This document shows positions 1 through 9,566 of a DNA stretch of 64,000 bases, in pieces. The translations under genes and the position numbers were made by a program. The number at the start of each line of letters is the position of its first letter. The stretch's first letter is position 1. The notes under the pieces are model-generated. The model was not told the origin of the DNA and made no database searches. It saw only the letters and a program-made list of their open reading frames with translations. This DNA comes from Arenicola marina. Lineage: Eukaryota; Annelida; Polychaeta; Arenicolidae. The DNA lies in contig OZ025249.1 of the NCBI GenBank assembly GCA_964019135.1, positions 3,162,001 to 3,226,000 of the forward strand, given 5' to 3'.

Positions 1-692
1 GTACGGCATGGGCGGGGGGGGGGGGTTACCTGATGGGCAGAGAGCAGCAGGATGAGCACTGGGAAGACCATCTTGAGGTACGGCATGGGCGGGGGGGGGG
101 GGGGGGTTACCTGATGGGCAGGAGCAGCAGGATGAGCACTGGGAAGACCATCTTGAGGTACGGCATGGGCGGGGGGGTGGGGGGGGGGGTTACCTGATGG
201 CAGGAGCAGCAGGATGAGCACTGGGGGGAAGACCATCTTGAGGTACGGCATGGGCGTGGGGGGGGGGGGTTACCTGATGGGCAGGAGCAGCAGGATGAGC
301 ACTGGGAAGACCATCTTGAGGTACGGCATGGGCGGGGGGGTGGGGGGGGGGGGTTACCTGATGGGCAGGAGCAGCAGGATGAGCACTGGGAAGACCATCT
401 TGAGGTACGGCATGGGCGGGGGGGGTGGGGGGGGGGGGTTACCTGATGGGCAGGAGCAGCAGGATGAGCACTGGGAAGACCATCTTGAGGTACGGCATGG
501 GCGGGGGGGGAGGAGGGGGGTTACCTGATGGGCAGGAGCAGCAGGATGGGCACTGGGAAGACCATCTTGAGGTACGGCATGGGCGGGGGGGGGGGGGGGT
601 TACCTGATGGGCAGGAGCAGCAGGATGAGCACTGGAAGACCATCTTGAGGTACGGCATGGGCGGGGGGAGGGGGGGGGGTTACCTGATGGGC
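1..692 (-). repeat. 71-85 bp array of exon end + donor + C-run (nine copies)
   Basis: Nine copies, spaced 71-85 bases, each hold (minus strand) the coding segment for PYLKMVFPVLILLLLPIR, the donor ATCAG|GTAACC and a C-run of variable length. Copies differ mainly in the length of the C-run (G-run on plus) and rare indels. No copy carries an acceptor, so only the gene-proximal copy can be a true exon. The array continues beyond the left edge and ends at the gap. Confidence 0.9.
684..692 (-). CDS. SLC4A11: 3' end of SLC4A11 last-helix exon (rest lost in gap)
   Basis: The contig edge holds only GCCCATCAG|GTAACC, the end of an exon whose sequence is known from the repeat copies beside it. Those copies translate as PYLKMVFPVLILLLLPIR, matching the last transmembrane segment of human SLC4A11 (PYMKMIFPLIM...PIR). 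The acceptor and upstream part of the exon must lie in the gap. The final exon, encoding the C-terminal tail, would lie to the left of the window. Confidence 0.6.
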
Positions 693-892
693 NNNNNNNN
701 NNNNNNNNNNNNNNNNNNNNNNNNNNNNNNNNNNNNNNNNNNNNNNNNNNNNNNNNNNNNNNNNNNNNNNNNNNNNNNNNNNNNNNNNNNNNNNNNNNNN
801 NNNNNNNNNNNNNNNNNNNNNNNNNNNNNNNNNNNNNNNNNNNNNNNNNNNNNNNNNNNNNNNNNNNNNNNNNNNNNNNNNNNNNNNNNNNN
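693..892. other. Assembly gap, exactly 200 N
   Basis: Exactly 200 N, the same size as the second gap, so a nominal scaffolding gap of unknown true length. It cuts the SLC4A11-like gene between the N-terminal domain and the last helix. Confidence 0.98.
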
Positions 893-962
893 ACCCAGGT
901 TGGCGGGAGACTTGAGACGCGCGATGCCCACGTGACGTCTGGACGCTGACGGCACTGTGCAT
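893..962 (-). CDS. SLC4A11: SLC4A11 N-terminal domain exon 11, cut by assembly gap
   Basis: The exon starts after TCTCTCTTGGCAG in phase 2 (completing a Leu codon) and encodes CTVPSASRRHVGIARLKSP then ANLG before the sequence runs into N. Human SLC4A11 has CTMKALQKRHVCISRL at this point, so the match is strong. The last bases AACCTGG|GT could be a donor right at the contig end, or the exon may continue. The following roughly 350 residues, including most transmembrane helices, should lie beyond this point but are absent from the assembly. Confidence 0.85.
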
Positions 963-1274
963 CTGCCAAGAGAGAAAACATGACGTCATTTCCGGGAATA
1001 TCGCACACGCAGACGAGAGACATTTCCGCGTTGTGCTCCGAGGTAAGAACGCTTCAGTAAGACCATAACTTACCCCCCGGCGATAGCAGGCCGGAAGTCG
1101 AAATAACCGGAAGTCCAGGCTAATTCAGTAGTTATTAGTGGCCTACGTACTTCACGAGACGAACGAGACATTAGGGGGTCGAAGAACGAGAGGATGGACG
1201 AGATGATAGGCGAGATGATAGGCGAGATGATAAAAATATGACAACGGACTAAACATAACAACTCTTTGCGGCAC
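963..1274. other. Unique intron sequence
   Basis: Unique DNA of the intron between exons 10 and 11, with a short GAGATGATAGGC direct repeat near 1200-1230. Nothing else is recognised. Confidence 0.6.
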
Positions 1275-4200
1275 CATGGTAACGGTTTACCATGGACAGT
1301 CTATGGGTGCTGACACCACGGTAAAGGTTTACCATGGACAGTCTATGGGTGCTGACACCATGGTAAAGGTTTACCATGGACAGTCTATGGGTGCTGACAC
1401 CATGGTAAAGGTTTACCATGGACAGTCTATGGGTGCTGACACCACGGTAAAGGTTTACCATGGACAGTCTATGGATGCTGACACCATGGTAAAGGTTTAC
1501 CATGGACAGTCTATGGGTGCTGACACCATGACAAAGGTTTACCATGGACAGTCTATGGGTGCTGACACCATGGTAAAGGTTTACCATGGACAGTCTATGG
1601 GTGCTGACACCACGGTAAAGGTTTACCATGGACAGTCTATGGGTGCTGACACCACGGTAAAGGTTTACCATGGACAGTCTATGGGTGCTGACACCATGGT
1701 AAAGGTTTACCATGGACAGTCTATGGGTGCTGACACCATGGCAAAGGTTTACCATGGACAGTCTATGGGTGCTGACACCATGGTAAAGGTTTACCATGGA
1801 CAGTCTATGGGTGCTGACACCATGGTAAAGGTTTAACATGGACAGTCTATGGGTGTAGACACCATGGTAAAGGTTTACCATGGACAGTCTATGGGTGCTG
1901 ACACCATGACAAAGGTTTACCATGGACAGTCTATGGGTGCTGACACCACGGTAAAGGTTTACCATGGACAGTCTATGGGTGCTGACACCATGGTAAAGGT
2001 TTACCATGGACAGTCTATGGGTGCTGACACCACGGTAAAGGTTTACCATGGACAGTCTATGGATGCTGACACCATGGTAAAGGTTTACCATGGACAGTCT
2101 ATGGGTGCTGACACCATGACAAAGGTTTACCATGGACAGTCTATGGGTGCTGGCACCATGGTAAAGGTTTACCATGGACAGTCTATGGGTGCTGACACCA
2201 CGGTAAAGGTTTACCATGGACAGTCTATGGGTGCTGACACCACGGTAAAGGTTTACCATGGACAGTCTATGGGTGCTGACACCATGGTAAAGGTTTACCA
2301 TGGACAGTCTATGGGTGCTGACACCATGGCAAAGGTTTACCATGGACAGTCTATGGGTGCTGACACCATGGTAAAGGTTTACCATGGACAGTCTATGGGT
2401 GCTGACACCATGGTAAAGGTTTAACAAGGACAGTCTATGGGTGCAGACACCATGGTAAAGGTTTACCATGGACAGTCTATGGGTGCTGACACCATGACAA
2501 AGGTTTACCATGGACAGTCTATGGGTGCTGACACCATGGTAAAGGTTTACCATGGACAGTCTATGGGTGCAGACACCATGGTAAAGGTTTACCATGGACA
2601 GTCTATGGGTGCTGACACCATGGTAAAGGTTTACCATGGACAGTCTATGGGTGCTGACACCATGGTAAAGGTTTACCATGGACAGTCTATGGGTGCTGAC
2701 ACCATGGTAAAGGTTTACCATGGACAGTCTATGGGTGCAGACACCATGGTAAAGGTTTACCATGGACAGTCTATGGGTGCTGACACCATGGTAAAGGTTT
2801 ACCATGGACAGTCTATGGGTGCTGACACCATGGTAAAGGTTTACCATGGACAGTCTATGGGTGCTGACACCATGGTAAAGGTTTACCATGGACAGTCTAT
2901 GGGTGCAGACACCATGGTAAAGGTTTACCATGGACAGTCTATGGGTGCTGACACCATGGTAAAGGTTTACCATGGACAGTCTATGAGTGCTGACACCATG
3001 GTAAAGGTTTACCATGGGCAGTCTATGGGTGCTGACACCATGGTAAAGGTTTACCATGGACAGTCTATGGGTGCTGACACCATGGTAAAGGTTTACCATG
3101 GACAGTCTATGGGTGCTGACACCATGGTAAAGGTTTACCATGGACAGTCTATGGGTGCTGACACCATGGTAAAGGTTTACCATGGACAGTCTATGGGTGC
3201 TGACACCATGGTAAAGGTTTACCATGGACAGTCTATGGGTGCTGACACCATGGTAAAGGTTTACCATGGACAGTCTATGGGTGCTGACACCATGGTAAAG
3301 GTTTACCATGGACAGTCTACGGGTGCTGACACCATGGTAAAGGTTTACCATGGACAGTCTATGGGTGCAGACACCATGGTAAAGCTTTACCATGGACAGC
3401 CTATGGGTGCTGACACCATGGTAAAGGTTTACCATGGACAGTCTATGGGTGCAGACACCATGGTAAAGGTTTACCATGGACAGTCTATGGGTGCTGACAC
3501 CAAGCTAAAGGTTTACCATTGACAGTCTATGGGTGCTGACACCATGACAAAGGTTTACCATGGACAGTCTATGGGTGCTGGCACCATGGTAAGGGTTTAC
3601 CATGGACAGTCTATGGGTGCTGACACCATGACAAAGGTTTACCATGGACAGTCTATGGGTGCTGGCACCATGGTAAGGGTTTACCATGGACAGTCTATGG
3701 GTGCTGACACCATGGTAAAGGTTTACCATGGACAGTCTATGGGTGCTGACACCATGGTAAAGGTTTACCATGGACAGTCTATGGGTGCTGACACCATGGT
3801 AAAGGTTTACCATGGACAGTCTATGGGTGCTGACACCATGGTAAAGGTTTACCATGGACAGTCTACGGGTGCTGACACCATGATAAAGGTTTACCATGGA
3901 CAGCCTACGGGTGCTGACACCATGGTAAAGGTTTACCATGGACAGTCTATGGGTGCTGACACCATGGTAAAGGTTTACCATGGACAGTCTATGGGTGCTG
4001 ACACCATGGTAAAGGTTTACCATGGACAGTCTATGGGTGCTGACACCATGGTAAAGGTTTACCATGGACAGTCTATGGGTGCTGACACCATGGTAAAGGT
4101 TTACCATGGACAGTCTATGGGTGCTGACACCATGGTAAAGGTTTACCATGGACAGTCTATGGGTGCTGACACCATGGTAAAGGTTTACCATGGACAGTCT

Positions 4201-5904
4201 ATGGGTGCTGACACCATGGTAAAGGTTTACCATGGACAGTCTATGGGTGCTGACACCATGGTAAAGGTTTACCATGGACAGTCTACGGGTGCTGACACCA
4301 TGGTAAAGGTTTACCATGGACAGTCTATGGGTGCAGACACCATGGTAAAGGTTTACCATGGACAGTCTATGGGTGCTGACACCATGGTAAAGGTTTACCA
4401 TGGACAGTCTATGGGTGCAGACACCATGGTAAAGGTTTACCATGGACAGTCTATGGGTGCTGACACCATGGCAAAGGTTTACCATGGACAGTCTATGGGT
4501 GCTGACACCATGGTAAAGGTTTACCATGGACAGTCTATGGGTGCTGACACCATGGTAAAGGTTTACCATGGACAGTCTATGGGTGCTGACACCATGGCAA
4601 AGGTTTACCATGGACAGTCTATGGGTGCTGACACCATGGTAAAGGTTTACCATGGACAGTCTATGGGGGCTGACACCATGGTAAAGGTTTACCATGGACA
4701 GTCTATGGGTGCTGACACCATGGTAAAGGTTTACCATGGACAGTCTATGGGTGCTGACACCATGGTAAAGGTTTACCATGGACAGTCTATGGGTGCAGAC
4801 ACCATGGTAAAGGTTTACCATGGACAGTCTATGGGTGCTGACACCATGGTAAAGGTTTACCATGGACAGTCTATGGGTGCAGACACCATGGTAAAGGTTT
4901 ACCATGGACAGTCTATGGGTGCTGACACCATGGTAAAGGTTTACCATGGACAGTCTATGGGTGCTGACACCATGGTAAAGGTTTACCATGGACAGTCTAT
5001 GGGTGCTGACACCATGGTAAAGGTTTACCATGGACAGTCTATGGGTGCTGACACCATGGTAAAGCTTTACCATGGACAGTCTATGGGTGCTGACACCATG
5101 GTAAAGGTTTACCATGGACAGTCTATGGGTGCTGACACCATGGTAAAGGTTTACCATGGACAGTCTATGGGTGCTGACACCATGGTAAAGGTTTACCATG
5201 GACAGTCTATGGGTGCTGACACCATGGTAAAGGTTTACCATGGACAGTCTACGGGTGCTGACACCATGGTAAAGGTTTACCATGGACAGTCTATGGGTGC
5301 AGACACCATGGTAAAGGTTTACCATGGACAGTCTATGGGTGCTGACACCATGGTAAAGGTTTACCATGGACAGTCTATGGGTGCTGACACCATGGTAAAG
5401 GTTTACCATGGACAGTCTATGGGTGCTGACACCATGGTAAAGGTTTACCATGGACAGTATATGGGTGCTGACACCATGGTAAAGGTTTACCATGGACAGT
5501 CTATGGGTGCTGACACCATGGTAAAGGTTTACCATGGACAGTCTATGGGTGCTGACACCATGGTAAAGGTTTACCATGGACAGTCTATGGGTGCTGACAC
5601 CATGGTAAAGGTTTACCATGGACAGTCTATGGGTGCTGACACCTTGGTAAAGGTTTACCATGGACAGTCTACGGGTGCTGACACCATGGTAAAGGTTTAC
5701 CATGGACAGTCTATGGGTGCTGACACCATGGTAAAGGTTTACCATGGACAGTCTATGGGTGCTGACACCATGGTAAAGGTTTACCATGGACAGTCTATGG
5801 GTGCTGACACCATGGTAAAGGTTTACCATGGACAGTCTATGGGTGCTGACACCATGGTAAAGGTTTACCATGGACAGTCTATGGGTGCTGACACCATGGT
5901 AAAG
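1275..5904. repeat. 42-bp palindromic minisatellite, about 110 copies
   Basis: Each unit contains the inverted repeat CCATGGTAAA-GG-TTTACCATGG, followed by ACAGTCTATGGGTGCTGACA. The period is 42, a multiple of three, so stop-free frames of up to about 840 codons appear on both strands; these are not genes. Two successive blocks of 588 bp (14 units) share the same order of variants and each ends in a unit with GGTTTAACA, showing a higher-order repeat at about 1261-2436. Both strands carry a donor-like ATG|GTAAA in every unit. The array lies in the intron between exons 10 and 11. Confidence 0.97.
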
Positions 5905-7140
5905 GCTCAGTGGAGATCGATCTATAACCTTCCAGGTGACCCATCACACAGACAGACAGCCGCTCAACCACGCGCACCGTGTCGAGCGGTGAACGTCCAT
6001 TATGATGTCGTGAGCGTCCATGTTAATCCGGAGCGCGAGGCTACCTGATCTCCCATGTCACCGGGACGCAGGTCTCTCTTTACATGCGCCAGAAGGCGGC
6101 TGGGAGAACTTTCTGCTGCAATTCATGGCATTTAGTGAGGAGCTTGTGAGAAAGCCCATCGAGTTAGTTTTAGGTGGTTAACTTTATGCAAAGTATAGTT
6201 TCCCACGATCCAGGCCTGTATACGTACTTCGAAACGTGAGAAGTTGATGTACCAAAAAAAAGAAGATCCCTTCGAATAAGATGGTTATGTTGATGATATA
6301 AAAATAATCACTCAAAGAAGTAGCCACTTAATGGTTTACCGCGGGTTACATCTTTTATTCAATACTTGAGAGATGGGGGGGGGGGGCGGGGGGGTGCATA
6401 TTCCCCGCTGATATTCATAGTCGCTCACCTAATACCGCCTTACTACGCTTACAGACAGTTTTGTCAGATAATGAAAAAGAAAGTCTTAACTACAGTAGGC
6501 TATCCTCTCACTCGCTCACTGATACAGCTGCCATGTCCCATGTCATGTCTAGTATAGCTACATATCTCCAAGCGGCTTGGACGTTTCCACCAATCAGGAG
6601 CCATAGACCCATACCGCCCGGTCCCTGTCTGGAGGCCACGTGGCACACCTTATCGGAGATGACATTGTGGTCTGTCTGGCGTCTTAATACCGAAAGCGGA
6701 TCTCGCCGCCCCTCTGAGGGAGGGAGTGGGACTCTGGGCGGTCAGCTCTACTGATTGTCAGCCCATCAGCCGATAACACCCCACTATAAAGCACATTAGT
6801 GGTTAGAATGACACCGGTCTATACAGTGTAGGCTTCGAAATGGCCTATTTATTTATCGGCTTCCGCTGAGACACCGTGAGAGGACAGATGATCTTGTTAC
6901 CATGGTGATGGACATAGCAACCACACCGCCACGTGTTAGGGGAATCAATCCAAATAGGGCGAGCGATATGAATGGAGTTTGGGCCAATATGGAGGAGGCA
7001 TAGGTTCCATTTAAGGGGCTGGCTGCTTGTAAGACACTCACAAGACAGCCGTCCATAATCCGATTTGTCCTGTTTCATGAATCACAAATGTGTAGCATAT
7101 AACAACAAAGTGAGAAAGGCACGTGTCCCTGGTCTAAAAT
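5905..7140. other. Unique intron sequence without recognised features
   Basis: About 1.2 kb of mixed-composition DNA with a G-run near 6375. Open frames are short and show no family resemblance, and no exon compatible with the surrounding splice phases was found. Confidence 0.6.
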
Positions 7141-7142
7141 CG

Positions 7143-7690
7143 CTACTGAGACACTGGCAGGAAGGCGATCCGGGACACGGACACTGACAAGAGGGCGATC
7201 CAGGACGGGACACTGACAAGAGGGCGATCCTGGACACGGACACTGACAAGAGGGCGATCCAGGACACGGACACTGACAAGAGGGCGATCCTGGACACGGA
7301 CACTGACAAGAGGGCGATCCTGGACACGGACACTGGCAGGAAGGCGATCCGGGACACGGACACTGACAAGAGGGCGATCCAGGACGGGACACTGACAAGA
7401 GGGCAATCCAGGACACGGACACTGACAAGAGGGCGATCCAGGACACGGACACTGACAAGAGGGCGATCCTGGACACGGACACTGACAAGAGGGCGATCCT
7501 GGACACGGACACTGGCAGGAAGGCGATCCGGGACACGGACACTGACAAGAGGGCGATCCAGGACACGGACACTGACAAGAGGGCGATCCAGGACACGGAC
7601 ACTGACAAGAGGGCGATCCAGGACACGGACACTGACAAGAGGGCGATCCTGGACACGGACACTTACAAGAGGGTGATCCAGGACTGATCG
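7143..7690 (-). repeat. 30-bp minisatellite derived from exon 10 end and donor
   Basis: About 17 copies. On the minus strand each reads GGATCGCCCTCTT followed by GTCAGTGTCCGTGTCC. The first copy in gene direction is the 3' end of exon 10 (GGATCACCCTCTT|GTAAGTGTCC). All later copies carry GTCAGT, a weaker donor. Some units carry a CTTCCTGCCAGTG variant at intervals of about 180 bases, hinting at a six-unit higher-order repeat. Confidence 0.9.
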
Positions 7691-7751
7691 TAGTCGAATC
7701 CGCCGCCATAAGATATCGATGTGCCTTGAATAGTCTTTGCCAGTTGGTGAA
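7667..7751 (-). CDS. SLC4A11: SLC4A11 N-terminal cytoplasmic domain exon 10
   Basis: An 85-base exon follows the acceptor TTTTTTGTTGCAG. It enters in phase 1 and leaves in phase 2 at CCCTCTT|GTAAGTG. It encodes (V)HQLAKTIQGTSISYGGG then FDYDQSWITL. This lines up with human HLLSDTIQG...YQQSW, so the match is clear. The donor and about 15 exon bases are repeated downstream as a 30-bp array, but only this first copy has the canonical GTAAGT; the others read GTCAGT. Confidence 0.9.
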
Positions 7752-7879
7752 CTGCAACAAAAAAGAACAAAACGTTGAAGAATGTTTTGAGAAAAACACG
7801 CAAGGACACAAACTCGACAATGACCTACAGCCAGATAAACTAGGAACGAATAAGTTCTGCTTGACTTCTTGGCCTCCTC

Positions 7880-8565
7880 CATGGTCTCGGTGGGGTCTTT
7901 ACCTGAGTCCTGAGTGAAGAGTGACTTCTTGGCATCCTCCGTGGTCTCGGTGGGGACCTTACCTGAGTCGTGAGTGAAGAGTGACTTCTTGGCCTCCTCC
8001 ATGGTCTCGGTGTGGACCTTACCTGAGTCCTGAGTGAATAGTGACTTTTTGGCCTCCTCCATGGTCTCGGTGGGATCCTTACCTGAGTCGTGAGTGAAGA
8101 GTGACTTCTTGGCCTTCTCCATGATCTCGGTGGGGTCCTTACCTGAGTCGTGAGTGAAGAGTAAACTCTTGGCCTCCTCCATGGTCTCGGTGGGGGTCCT
8201 TACCTGAGTCGTGAGCGAAGAGTGAATTATTGGCCTCCTCCATAGTCTCGGTGGGGTCCTTACCTGAGTGGTGAGTAAAGAGTGACTTCTTGGCCTCCTC
8301 CATGGTCTCGGTGGGATCCTTACCTGAGTCGTGAGCGAAGAGTGAATTATTGGCCTCCTCCATAGTCTCGGTGGGGTCCTTACCTGAGTCGTGAGTGAAG
8401 AGTGACTTCTTGGCCTCTTCCATGGTCTCGGTGGGGGTCCTTACCGGAGTCGTGAGTGAAGAGTGACTTCTTGGCCTCCTCCATGATCTCGGTGGGGTCC
8501 TTACCTGAGTCGTGAGTGAAGAGTGACTTCTTGGCCTCTTCCATGGTCTCGGTGGGGTCTTTCTC
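7880..8565 (-). repeat. 60-bp minisatellite derived from exon 9 end and donor
   Basis: Eleven or so units of 60 bases follow exon 9 in gene direction. Each contains coding-like sequence for TMEEAKKSLFTHDS and a donor GACTCAG|GTAAGGACC. The first unit is exonic, where the corresponding junction reads GAGAAAGACC without a GT. Two units have TCAATAATTC-type changes in the coding part, and one donor is altered to TCCG|GTAAGG. Reading through into the array changes frame, so it is not extra coding repeats. Confidence 0.92.
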
Positions 8566-8715
8566 CTCGTTCTTGAGCATGCTCTCCAGCATCTTGTCCA
8601 CGATGTCCTCCACGCTGCTCTCGGACAGGTCCATGATGAGGTGCGCCTGCGCCAGGAAGTTCTCCACGTCCATCGAGGCGCGCACCTCGGCCGAAAAGTC
8701 CTTCATCGGGATCTT
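8505..8715 (-). CDS. SLC4A11: SLC4A11 N-terminal cytoplasmic domain exon 9
   Basis: This exon gives the clearest family match. It enters in phase 0 after CCGGACCTTGCAG, encodes KIPMKDFSAEVRASMD, VENFLAQAHLIMDLSESS, VEDIVDKMLESMLKNEE and KDPTETMEEAKKSLFTHDS, and leaves in phase 1 at GACTCAG|GTAAGG. The pattern K-(N/D)-F-x-x-E-(I/V)-R-A, FLAQA and LFT(H)D matches the human SLC4A11 N-terminal domain. That domain folds in the cytosol and contributes to dimer stability in the SLC4 family. The last 60 bases of the exon are the first copy of a minisatellite, and the intron upstream also carries a tandem array, so the exon has arrays on both sides. Confidence 0.92.
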
Positions 8716-8717
8716 CT

Positions 8718-9125
8718 GCAAGGTCCGGGAGACGGGGGGTCAGTGGGTGGGGAGGGTGATGGGAAGGGGGGGGTGTCCCGGAGAATGGGGGTCAATGTGG
8801 GGGAGGGTGATGAGGAGGGGAGTGTCCCGGAGAATGGGGGTCAGTGGGGGGTGGGGCGCTGGAGAGGAGGGTGTCCCGGAGACAGGGGGTCAGTGTGGGG
8901 GAGGGTGATGGGGAGGGGGGTGTCCCGGAGATGGGGGGTCAGTGGGGGGTAGGGCGCTGGGGAGGGGAGGGGAGGGGGAGTCATCATACATAGGGGGTCA
9001 GCGTGGAGAGGGGAGGTCAATATACACAGGGAACGAGTGTAGGGTAGGGTGGTGGGGAGGGGGTTCACAGGGAGGAAAGCGGGGAGTGGGGTGGTGGTGG
9101 GGTCACTATATACGGTGGGGTCAAT
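8718..9125 (-). repeat. Imperfect 50-65 bp array at the acceptor side of exon 9
   Basis: On the minus strand, about five units each contain CTCCGGGACAC, C-rich CCATCACCCTCCCC and CACTGACCCCC. The last unit merges into the real acceptor of exon 9. The CTGAC core resembles a branch site and is followed by a pyrimidine tract, so the array multiplies the branch-site and tract region. The units beyond about 8960 are diverged. Confidence 0.65.
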
Positions 9126-9566
9126 GTCGGGTAGGGTACCGAGTTCATAGCAGGCTGAGGGAGTGTTTTTCTTATGAAAAACGACCAGCTGATCGAATGC
9201 TTTCTCCATCTAAACCCAGTCATACAGTTTCTGTACTGTTGTAGCAAGTCTAGTGATTTACAAAGCAAGCCCCCCCCCCCTACCCTCCCCTTCCCCCATT
9301 TCACTCCCGGGAACAGGGTTTGACACAAGGTTTGTCGTTGGTCGGACATGAGCTTTGTTGTGGCACGGTGGACCACACTGACGCTGTATACGGGTGTACA
9401 TATAGTACTATCACTTCATAGACGTTCATACCACCACCGTTGTACCATTCCGTCCCCCCTAGAGGGCATCCGAGTGCCGTCGCTGAGCAACCTGAGGCGT
9501 CCTGGTCGATGTGAGTGGACAGAGCGTTCGGATCTTGTGCAACATGATTGTCTTCACATATCTATC
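9126..9566. other. Unique intron sequence
   Basis: Mixed-composition intron with a C-run near 9270. I see no exon with usable splice sites and phase here. Confidence 0.55.

Noticed and set aside
1249..6048. Long open frames on both strands (740-840 codons)
   Set aside because: The 42-bp unit is a multiple of three and has no stop on either strand. Both strands open together is typical of a satellite.
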